DNA of 64,000 nucleotides from Pedomonas mirosovicensis (GTDB lineage: Bacteria > Pseudomonadota > Alphaproteobacteria > Sphingomonadales > Sphingomonadaceae): NCBI RefSeq assembly GCF_022569295.1, contig NZ_JAKFIA010000002.1, positions 570,001 to 634,000 of the forward strand, written 5' to 3'. A program made the translations under genes and the position numbers. Below the pieces are notes generated by a model. It saw nothing but the letters and a program-made list of their open reading frames with translations. It was not told the DNA's origin and ran no database searches. Shown in pieces: positions 8,870 to 16,901 of this stretch; within the stretch, counting starts at the first letter, position 1; each line of letters begins with the position of its first letter.

Positions 8870-10674
8870 GTCGCCTCCCGCGCGGAGGCGTGGATCGAAA
8901 CCAACCTGGGGCCAACACCAACGAGGCAATCACCGCGTCGCCTCCCGCGCGGAGGCGTGGATCGAAACTTGATCGAGGCCTGCCCCGCGACCAGGCGCGG
9001 GGGTCGCCTCCCGCGCGGAGGCGTGGATCGAAACACGTAGCCTGCCTGCTGCGCGCCCGGATCGAGAAGTCGCCTCCCGCGCGGAGGCGTGGATCGAAAC
9101 ACGCACCACAGCAAGGGCCGGCGCGCGCCGGAGGGTCGCCTCCCGCGCGGAGGCGTGGATCGAAACACGGCGCGGATGCGATCCATTGCGGCGCGCGCGC
9201 CGTCGCCTCCCGCGCGGAGGCGTGGATCGAAACTCGGATTCGGTCATTTCGGATCGCGCTTGCTGGCCTGTCGCCTCCCGCGCGGAGGCGTGGATCGAAA
9301 CACCTGCTCGCCTGCGTCGTGGCGGCGCAGCATGTCGGTCGCCTCCCGCGCGGAGGCGTGGATCGAAACACGGCAGGGTCGCAGGGCACCACGCGCTACA
9401 ACTGTCGCCTCCCGCGCGGAGGCGTGGATCGAAACCATGACATCCGCGGCACGGCCGTGACCAGGCTTGCGTCGCCTCCCGCGCGGAGGCGTGGATCGAA
9501 ACTCGCGATCGGGGCATGGGTGACAGCGCAGAAGCACGGGTCGCCTCCCGCGCGGAGGCGTGGATCGAAACTTTGCGGCTTGCACAGACTGCAACGCTTT
9601 TACCGTCGCCTCCCGCGCGGAGGCGTGGATCGAAACGTAGCGCGCGCGTAGCCCGGGGCGGCGGACCCCCGTCGCCTCCCGCGCGGAGGCGTGGATCGAA
9701 ACACGTTGTTGGCGAGGCTCGCCGGGTCTGCCGCAAGTCGCCTCCCGCGCGGAGGCGTGGATCGAAACACCGACGTGGTGGTGTTTGGGCGACGGACGGG
9801 CGGTCGCCTCCCGCGCGGAGGCGTGGATCGAAACACCAAAGATGATCGGCAAAACCGTCAAGAAAACCGTCGCCTCCCGCGCGGAGGCGTGGATCGAAAC
9901 TCCCGGCATTGGCCGCCGTCGGCGGGGTCATCGGAGTCGCCTCCCGCGCGGAGGCGTGGATCGAAACTCGGCTGGCGACGGCTAACGACCGGAAGCTCTC
10001 ATGTCGCCTCCCGCGCGGAGGCGTGGATCGAAACCCGCAGCCGCCCGACCGTGACGGCCAGAATGGTGGTCGCCTCCCGCGCGGAGGCGTGGATCGAAAC
10101 AGGGCATTTCGAACGTGGCGCTGTTCGGTGAGGGGTCGCCTCCCGCGCGGAGGCGTGGATCGAAACACGTCTATGGGAATTGACTTGTCCACATCGGCAG
10201 TCGCCTCCCGCGCGGAGGCGTGGATCGAAACACCACACCCGCCACGTCGCGCCGCTGGTGGAGGCGTGGATCGAAACAGCTTAAGAATCGAGGCCAGTTG
10301 CTGACCGTCCGGGTCGCCTCCCGCGCGGAGGCGTGGATCGAAACTCGGGCCAGGTGCCGGTGAATGTGCAGGGCGCGCGTCGCCTCCCGCGCGGAGGCGT
10401 GGATCGAAACTTGGCGTCGATGTCTTCTTCGTCATCTCCGGCTCGTCGCCTCCCGCACGGAGGCGTGGATCGAAACGGGTCGCGGGCAAGTATGTCGACC
10501 ACGGTACATCGTCGCCTCCCGCACGGAGGCGTGGATCGAAACAGCCACGGCAGCGGCGCGGGCCTGCTCCGTGCTGGTCGCCTCCCGCACGGAGGCGTGG
10601 ATCGAAACCCTGGCATCCCGCGGAACACCACCACACCGCCAAGTCGCCTCCCGCGCGGAGGCGTGGATCGAAAC
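8870..10674 (+). CRISPR. Type I-C CRISPR array, 28 repeats and 27 spacers
   Basis: Direct repeats of 32 bp start GTCGCCTCCCGCGCGG and end AGGCGTGGATCGAAAC, with an internal palindrome (CGCCTCC...GGAGGCG) that forms the crRNA hairpin processed by Cas5c. Repeat starts: 8870, 8937, 9003, 9069, 9135, 9202, 9270, 9338, 9404, 9471, 9540, 9605, 9671, 9737, 9803, 9869, 9936, 10003, 10069, 10135, 10200, 10246 (degenerate), 10313, 10379, 10445, 10511, 10577, 10643. Spacers are mostly 33-37 bp; the one after 10200 is only about 14 or 28 bp depending on how the damaged repeat is bounded. Repeats at 10445, 10511 and 10577 share one G-to-A change. All spacers differ from each other. Long open frames across the array are artefacts of the repeat length. 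Confidence 0.98.
10246..10277 (+). repeat. Degenerate CRISPR repeat
   Basis: Only the last 18 bp (GGAGGCGTGGATCGAAAC, 10260-10277) match the consensus; the 5' half is replaced, apart from GTCGC at 10246. The unit from the end of the preceding repeat to 10277 is 46 bp instead of about 66, so roughly 20 bp including the 5' arm of the hairpin seem deleted. The crRNA hairpin cannot form here, so the two flanking spacers are probably not released normally. Confidence 0.8.
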
Positions 10675-10930
10675 TTCCGGCTGGTCATTGGCATAGATTG
10701 TCACGCTGTAGATGATCTGGCGGATGATGCTGGAGGCTTGCGGACGGATTGCTTCGTCCTCGAGGGACCGGGTAAGGTTGACAACCTTCTCCCGATAGAG
10801 GCGCGCAAGCGCGCCGCTGTCCGGGATGGAGAGCTGCGGTGCCGGGCACGAGTTGGAGGCCAGTTGCTGCAACCGAGCGAGCTCTGCGTCCGCCTCGCGT
10901 GAGAGGCTGTCGGCCGGGCGTCCGGTTGGC
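10675..10930 (-). pseudogene. Serine recombinase C-terminal remnant
   Basis: On the minus strand the frame reads READAELARLQQL, then PDSGALARLYREKVVNLTRSL, then EDEAIRPQASSIIRQIIYSVTIY. This resembles the C-terminal coiled/zinc-finger-following segment of large serine recombinases (HPNLAELYRRKV...L..AL.D...R.EA...IR.LI..I). It has no start and no catalytic domain, and its 3' side is cut exactly where the last CRISPR repeat ends (10674). Identification rests on pattern recognition of about 70 residues, so it is moderate. It marks an old recombination junction at the trailer end of the array. Confidence 0.55.
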
Positions 10931-10931
10931 C

Positions 10932-11167
10932 CTGGTGAACCGGTAACGGTCAACCAGTTCGTATTAGGCGGCGCGCTGTCCTATGAGATCGATCTTTGGG
11001 GCCGTATCCGTAGCGCTGTGCATGCCGCGCAAGCGGACGCCGATGCGGAAGCCGCCAATTTATAGTCAGCCCGCCTCAGTCTTCAGGCGGCGGTTGCCAA
11101 TCTCTATATCCGGCTGCGCGGAATCGAGGCGGAGCAAATGCATCGCCTTCGGCCGCGGGAACCTTGA
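10932..11167 (+). pseudogene. TolC/NodT-type outer membrane factor, internal fragment
   Basis: The plus frame from about 10932 reads VTVNQFVLGGALSYEIDLWGRI, RSAVHAAQADADAEAANL, a TAG at 11063-11065 where a Gln codon is expected, then SARLSLQAAVANLYIRLRGIEAE up to TGA 11165-11167. The YEIDLWGR motif and the following helix are typical of the outer membrane factor family used by RND and type I systems. Only about 75 residues of a normally 450-500-residue protein remain. The fragment sits upstream of the type I secretion genes; it may be the lost outer membrane partner, or an unrelated efflux remnant. Confidence 0.6.
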
Positions 11168-11288
11168 CCGACCGGCTGTTCACGATCGCTGCGAATGGAC
11201 TGTGCTCCCGACCTTCTCGTTCCTGATCGAGCATAAGGACAACGTCATGGATCGTGCAGAATAGAAACAGCCAAACGAAACAATGAAA

Positions 11289-11510
11289 TCACCAGTACAC
11301 CGTTTGCCAGGGCGGGAAATCATGCGGCAACATCCGCCAGCCCCCGCCCGAGCGGGCTAGATAGCGCAGCGCATTCAGCACTTCCCGCAGATCTGCCTGT
11401 GGCCTGCAGCCACGCCGGGCCACCTTCGGCAGAAAGGGCTGGATCAGCGTCCATTCCTCGTCCGTCAGATCCGTTGGATAACGCTTCGTCTCGTTGGTGA
11501 TCTTGGCCAT
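11289..11510 (-). pseudogene. IS5-family transposase, N-terminal fragment
   Basis: Minus-strand frame [28 protein letters not shown] and, later, [32 protein letters not shown] is the N-terminal DNA-binding domain (DUF4096 type) of IS5/IS427-like transposases. It stops after 73 residues at the usual point where OrfA would continue, and no catalytic part follows on this strand. Start ATG is at 11508-11510. It is an insertion sequence remnant between the array and the type I secretion genes. Confidence 0.8.
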
Positions 11511-11960
11511 CCGGCCGCGGCTCTCTGCTGTTCACATTCAAAGTGTAAATCACAGCAGAATTTCACGCGCAAGATATTCGCAAACAGACTCTAAGTGTCA
11601 GGAAATAATCTGGCCAATGGCTGGACGACGGACGCCGTCTATTGAAGAGAGAATGATGTGCATGGCGTCCGCTGTGTGGTCTGCCAACAGAAATCCTATT
11701 ACTCACTTTTCCACGTCTTCAGCAGTGTTCTGGCCAGCTAATTATCTATCAGGCTACCTGAACGAGTGGGTCGGAGCCTGAGATAGGTCCAGATATGTAT
11801 AAGTAAGAAACAAACTAGCTTGTACGCGGCACTTATTAATGCCAAAGGCTTATAAAAGTTGTTGCACGGGTGTTATTAACAGAGGTTAGGCCCAGTCCGT
11901 ATCGCTTAGTGAGGGGACAGTGATTACGGTATTTTATGGCAGCCGAGGTTGCTCGGCGGC
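11511..11960. other. Intergenic region upstream of the type I secretion operon
   Basis: 450 bp without a convincing gene, less GC-rich than its surroundings. It probably holds the promoter of the secretion operon: TTGCAC (about 11861) and following AT-rich sequence up to 11880 are possible elements, but I cannot define them reliably. Short frames here have no recognisable product. Confidence 0.4.
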
Positions 11961-14170
11961 ATGAAAGGAAATTTAACGGACGAGAATGAAGTTGCAGCCC
12001 GTGAAATGGCCGCTGACGCCCCAAAGGCTGGCGATGCGGCACTGGCTTGCTTCATTCTGATGCTCAAGTTCCTGCGTGTTCCCGCCGATCCGGAGCAGCT
12101 CCAGCACGAACGCGGACGCGGCACAGAGCCTTTCACCTTTCAGGATCTCCTGCGCGCTGCCAAGCGCCTTAGCGTTGAGGCGAAGCATAAGCGTGCAGCA
12201 ATTGACCGCTTGGAGCGGCTGCCGCTGCCGGCCATCGCCAAGCTCAGAGGGGCAGGTGAGGCGGATGGCGAGGCCGTCCTCCTGTTGCGCGCGGAGCGCG
12301 AAAATGACAGCGTTAGACTGCTCATTCAGCGTCCCTATGCCGATGGTCCCGAGGTTCTTGACGCCCGGCAGGCGAAGGCGCTGTTCACTGGCGATATTCT
12401 GCTGCTGACCACGCGGGAGCGTCTTGCTGGTCAGACCCGCACATTCGACGTGTCATGGTTTATCCCGGCGCTGGTCAAGTACCGCAAGCCGCTGCGCGAT
12501 GTGCTGCTCGCTTCTTTCTTCATTCAAATCATCGCCCTGGTTTCACCAATCTTCTTCCAGCTGGTGATCGATAAGGTACTGGTGCACCATGCCCTGACCA
12601 CCTTGCACGTGCTGGCGGTTGGGCTGGCGGTCGTCAGCATTTGGGAAATTCTGCTCTCAGGCCTGCGAACCTGGCTGTTCGCCCATACGACGAACCGGAT
12701 CGATGCGGAACTGGGAGCCCAACTGTTCCGTCATTTGCTCAACCTGCCGCTCAGCTATTTCGAGGCGCGCCGGGTCGGTGACAGCGTAGCCCGCGTGCGG
12801 GAGCTGGAGACCATCCGCGAGTTCCTGACCTCGAATACCCTGACGCTGGTGATCGACCTTGTCTTCACCATCGTCTTCTTCGCGGTGATGTACGCCTACT
12901 CGCCGCTGCTGACGCTCGTCGTGGTCTTCTCCATTCCGCTTTACATTGTGATCTCGGTGCTGATCACGCCGCCGCTGAGAGCCCGGCTTGACGAGAAGTT
13001 TAAACGGGGGCTGAGAACCAGGCCTTTCTGGTCGAGACGGTGACGGCCGTCGGCACGCTCAAGGCCATGGCCGTCGAGCCGCACATGCGTGACAAGTGAG
13101 AGCGCCAGTTGGCGGGCTATACCCAGACCGGCTTTGCCGTCACCCGCCTTGCCAACTGGGGCAGCCAGCTGGTGCAGCTGGTCTCGAAGCTGACAACCGT
13201 TGCCATCCTCTACTTCGGCGCGAGCCAGGTGATCGAAGGCGCACTCACCGTCGGGGCGCTCGTCGCCTTCAACATGTTTGCCGGGCGCGTATCGGCGCCA
13301 ATCCTGCGCTTGTCGCAGCTCTGGCAGGATTTCCAGCAGGTCCGAATTTCAGTCGAGCGTTTGGGCGACGTGCTGAATGCCCCGGCTGAACCGGAGCACA
13401 ACCCGAACCGAGCCAGCCTGCCGCCGATCAAGGGCAAGATCGAGTTCGAGCGGGTGCGATTCCGCTACCGCCCGGATACGCCCGAGGTGCTGAGTGAGGT
13501 CAGCCTCACTATCGAGCCCGGCGAAATGCTCGGCATCGTCGGACCGTCTGGCTCAGGCAAGTCGACCCTGACCAAGCTGATCCAGCGTCTCTACGTGCCT
13601 GAATCGGGCCGCGTGCTGGTTGACGGTGTCGATCTGGCGCTGGTCGATCCGGCCTGGCTGCGCCGTCAGGTCGGCGTCGTCCTACAGGAAAACATCCTCT
13701 TCAACCGCACGGTCCGCGACAACATTGCCCTGTCCGATCCGACGCGTCCCATGCAGGCGGTGATGGCGGCGGCCAAGCTGTCCGGGGCCCATGAGTTCAT
13801 CCTGCAGTTGCCCCACGGCTATGATACGATCATAGACGAGCGCGGCGCGAACCTCTCTGGCGGGCAGCGCCAGCGCATCGCCATAGCCCGGGCGCTTATC
13901 ACCAATCCGCGCATTCTGATTTTTGACGAGGCGACCTCGGCGCTCGACGCGGAATCCGAGGAGATCGTCCAGAAGAACCTGCGCATGATCGCGCAGGGAC
14001 GCACCGTCATTATCATCGCCCACCGGCTCAGTGCCGTGCGGCCGTGCGACCGCATCATCACGATCGAGAAGGGCCGCATCACCGAGATGGGCAACCACGA
14101 CAGCCTGCTGCGGGCCGGCGGCCGCTATGCCGAGCTTTACCGGCGGCAGATGGGAGTGCCCGCCGAATGA
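11961..14170 (+). pseudogene. hlyB: HlyB-like type I secretion ABC transporter, frameshift plus nonsense codon as sequenced
   Basis: Inner-membrane ABC exporter for the RTX protein. The N-terminal 130 residues form a C39-like domain without the catalytic Cys (GDAALACFIL, where peptidases have DCGLAC), as in HlyB, which binds the substrate and does not cleave it. Transmembrane segments follow (FDVSWFIPALVKYRKPL, FFIQIIALVSPIFFQLVIDKVLVH) and then the NBD with Walker [10 protein letters not shown], signature LSGGQRQR, Walker [13 protein letters not shown] and the IIAHRLS switch. The frame breaks in the G-run 13006-13010; one more G gives the expected RGAENQAFLVETV. In the repaired frame TGA at 13097-13099 stands where HlyB relatives have Trp (RDK-W-ERQLAGY). 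Restored length is about 736 residues. ATG 11961 is chosen (TTG 11949 is in frame). The stop overlaps hlyD by ATGA. Confidence 0.9.
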
Positions 14171-15609
14171 CGTTCGCGACGCTCTCCGAGAAGCTTCCCG
14201 GCTTTGCCCATCACTGGCGGGTACTGAGGGCCGCCTGGGCGCAGGAAAATGAGCGCAGCGCGCATGAGAAGCCCCAAGAGGAGACCCAGTTCCTGCCGGC
14301 GGCTCTTGAGATTATCGAAACCCCGCCGAGCCCGATGCTGCGCGCGCTGCTGCTGGCGCTGTGCGGTCTCGTTGTGCTGGCGCTGCTCTGGTCGATCATC
14401 GGCAAGCTGGACACCGTTGCCGTTGCGGCAGGCCGGACCATCCCTGAGGGCTATGTGAAGGTGATCTCCTGGGGCGGTGTTGGCAGTGAGATGGGTTCGA
14501 CCGGCATCGTGCGTGCCATCCACGTGAGGGAAGGACAAAGGGTCGAGAAGGGCCAGCTTCTCATTGAGCTTGACCCGACTGTCGCCGGAGCGGATGCTGC
14601 CCAGGCCGAGCGCAGCCTCCTCTCGGCCGAGGTTGAGAAGGCCCGGGCGGCTGCCATCGTCGCTTACCTCAACGGCAAGCCGCCGGTCTTTAACCCGCCC
14701 GAAGGCGCGCCTGTTGAGACGATTGCCACCCAGCGCACCCTCATCTCGGCGCTGATTGCCGAATATGAGGCCAAGCGCGCAAGCCTCCTGCAAACACGGG
14801 AGGAACATCAGTCGGAACTGGCCGGCGCGGAGCTGGAGCGCACCAAGCTTGAAGAGACCCTGCCGTTTCTGGAAAAGCAGGTGCTGGCCCGCCGACAGCT
14901 GGCGGAGAAGGGGCTGTCCTCCAAGCTCCTCCTTTGGGAGCTGGAGGAGCAGTTCATCGACCGCAAGCGCAGCGTCGAGGTGCAGGAAAAGGCGGCCGCC
15001 AAGGCCCGCGCGGCGATTGCCAGCATTAACGAGCAACTGGCGCAGCTGCGCCAGGAGTTCGCGCGGCAGACCTTGGGTGGGCTGGTCGAGGCGCAGGATC
15101 AGGCGAGCCTCAGTGCCGAGGAAATCAAAAAGGCGGACCAGCGCCGGGTGCTGCAGGAGCTGCGTGCGCCGGTTGCCGGAACGGTGCAGCAGCTGGCCGT
15201 CCACACTATCGGCGGCGTCGTCCAGCAGGCCCAGCCGCTCATGATGATCGTGCCGGACGGCGGCAACCTCATCGTTGAGGCGCAGATCCTTAACAAGGAT
15301 ATGGGCTTTGTGCGGGAGGGCCAGCCGGTTGCGGTCAAGCTCGAGGCGTTCTCCTTCACGGAATACGGCTACATCGAAGGCGTGCTCGAGCACATCAGCC
15401 CCGATGCCCTGCAGGATGAAAAGAAGGGCCTCGTCTATACTGCACGCGTGCGGCTCAAGCAGAAGACCATCACCGCCAACGGCCGCACCATCCCGCTCAC
15501 GCCCGGCATGGCGGTTCAGGCGGACATCAAGACCGGAGAGCGCCGTATTATCCAGTACTTGCTGAGCCCGATCATGAAGACGATTGAGGAAGCGGGGAGG
15601 GAACGATAA
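14167..15609 (+). CDS. hlyD: HlyD-family periplasmic adaptor of type I secretion
   Basis: Membrane fusion protein that links the ABC transporter to an outer membrane channel; 480 residues as in HlyD. A single membrane anchor lies at about residues 57-80 ([23 protein letters not shown]), followed by the first lipoyl half ([24 protein letters not shown]), a long coiled coil (about 140-330, rich in Glu, Ala, Arg and Leu), the second lipoyl half ([28 protein letters not shown]), and a beta-barrel part ending in [17 protein letters not shown] 14167 overlaps the transporter stop. Its stop TAA overlaps the ATG of the next gene (TAATG). The frame is intact. Confidence 0.94.
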   Translation: MTFATLSEKLPGFAHHWRVLRAAWAQENERSAHEKPQEETQFLPAALEIIETPPSPMLRALLLALCGLVVLALLWSIIGKLDTVAVAAGRTIPEGYVKVISWGGVGSEMGSTGIVRAIHVREGQRVEKGQLLIELDPTVAGADAAQAERSLLSAEVEKARAAAIVAYLNGKPPVFNPPEGAPVETIATQRTLISALIAEYEAKRASLLQTREEHQSELAGAELERTKLEETLPFLEKQVLARRQLAEKGLSSKLLLWELEEQFIDRKRSVEVQEKAAAKARAAIASINEQLAQLRQEFARQTLGGLVEAQDQASLSAEEIKKADQRRVLQELRAPVAGTVQQLAVHTIGGVVQQAQPLMMIVPDGGNLIVEAQILNKDMGFVREGQPVAVKLEAFSFTEYGYIEGVLEHISPDALQDEKKGLVYTARVRLKQKTITANGRTIPLTPGMAVQADIKTGERRIIQYLLSPIMKTIEEAGRER

Positions 15610-16901
15610 TGCGTAGAAAATTACGTTATTCGCGAATTCTGCTTGCCGTTTTCCTGTTTGTTAGTGCCACATCTCCCGTTCTGGCAGTCAGCGAGCTAGC
15701 AGCTCAAAGATGCAAGATATGGGCGAGGGAGGCTGGCACAAACTTTTCTCTGAACCGGCAGCGCCTCCCGCTGCGGTGGCCTGATGTTCCCACTTTATTG
15801 TCCGCTCCAACACTGCCCGCGCCTCGGAATAAAAGTGAGCTACCAACCAGTGAAAGAGAGGTTTTGCTCATGCAAGCGCGCAGCATCCGCGCTTCATCGA
15901 CAGCCAGCCGAATTGTAGACCAGTACCAGGCCGTAGTAAGCGCAGGCAGGCAGTTCGAATCCGCAGTTGCGAACCGCGTTCCGCCATCAGGCGTCGCGGA
16001 CAAGTATCGATCGCTCCTGAATAGCTTTGCCAAACTGCAGGCTGACGTCGTCGCTACATTGGATAATCCCAGCATCAGCGTGACTGATTTTGTCTTCTTA
16101 GAAAGCTGGTTTCTTGATCTATATCAAGCTGCGAAAAGTAACATCGCTGATTATGCAGTCGTCACATTCGATATAACCAGCCAAGAGTCTATACTGGAAG
16201 ATACAGATCGGCTGCTATTTAGTGATGGTGCAGAACTGATTAACTTGCCACCTCACGTACGCCCCGGAGTGCGGGATGAGCGCGGCCGCCCAGTTGCATA
16301 TACGCTTGACAATATGCCTCCTTATCCCAGGGGGCGGCACGCTCTGAAGCGGAGATACAAGAAGGCAGCGGATGCTTCTTCGTTTTCAATCCTGCGGCTC
16401 GAACTCGAACTGGTTAATGGCAAGCGAGCGCCGGAGATCGATCGTCTGTTTGTTGACGCACTGTTTGGCAACTTTGCTGGTTCCGCACGCAAGAGCTTAG
16501 ACGTAAATCACAATTTCGTTTTAAAACCGCGAGCGCGCGCAAAGTTGGATTCCGCTGTCCAGAACTGCGAAGCGGAAATAATCCAAGTCGAATATGAAAC
16601 GGCATTTACGGCTAAACGCGCCCTGGCGTTGAATGGCGTGTCCGACATATCTGCTGCACTTGCAGCCACTAACATCCTCGCTGACGCAACAGGAAACAGT
16701 GCGGCATTCTGGAGGCAGCATGCCGCCGCATTGTACTGGCAACTTCGTCTGCGCCTGGCGCAAAAGTCAATCTTACGAAGTGAGCAAAAGCAACTGCTCG
16801 ATCAGCTTTGGGCTACGGGGATTGCCCAGAATAATTCTGTCATCTGGTACGCGTTGTGCAACCTTGATTACATGCGCTGCGGGCAAGGAGGCAAGAAATG
16901 A
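15609..16901 (+). CDS. Exported protein of unknown function between hlyD and the RTX gene
   Basis: I do not recognise this 430-residue protein. It begins with a clear Sec signal peptide ([26 protein letters not shown], cut after about residue 26), so it should act in the periplasm or beyond. The rest is mostly helical in composition, with few cysteines and no repeats or transmembrane segments. Its start overlaps the hlyD stop and its stop overlaps the RTX start (ATGA), so it is translationally coupled to both and very likely serves the same system. Candidate roles by position are a secretion or folding helper, or an immunity factor for the HExxH domain of the next protein; there is no direct evidence for either. 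GC content drops here and stays low into the first 3 kb of the RTX gene. Confidence 0.85.
   Translation: MRRKLRYSRILLAVFLFVSATSPVLAVSELAAQRCKIWAREAGTNFSLNRQRLPLRWPDVPTLLSAPTLPAPRNKSELPTSEREVLLMQARSIRASSTASRIVDQYQAVVSAGRQFESAVANRVPPSGVADKYRSLLNSFAKLQADVVATLDNPSISVTDFVFLESWFLDLYQAAKSNIADYAVVTFDITSQESILEDTDRLLFSDGAELINLPPHVRPGVRDERGRPVAYTLDNMPPYPRGRHALKRRYKKAADASSFSILRLELELVNGKRAPEIDRLFVDALFGNFAGSARKSLDVNHNFVLKPRARAKLDSAVQNCEAEIIQVEYETAFTAKRALALNGVSDISAALAATNILADATGNSAAFWRQHAAALYWQLRLRLAQKSILRSEQKQLLDQLWATGIAQNNSVIWYALCNLDYMRCGQGGKK

Noticed and set aside
10278-10312. Self-targeting by the spacer containing GAGGCCAGTTGCTG, also found near 10857 in the recombinase remnant
   Set aside because: Only 14 bases are shared and the flanks differ; this is within chance or weak relatedness and not a protospacer.
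8890-10642. Long open frames on both strands through the CRISPR array, up to 570 codons
   Set aside because: They arise because repeat plus spacer often add up to a multiple of three; the translation is a repeated RGGVDRN/FDPRLRAGGD motif and not a protein.
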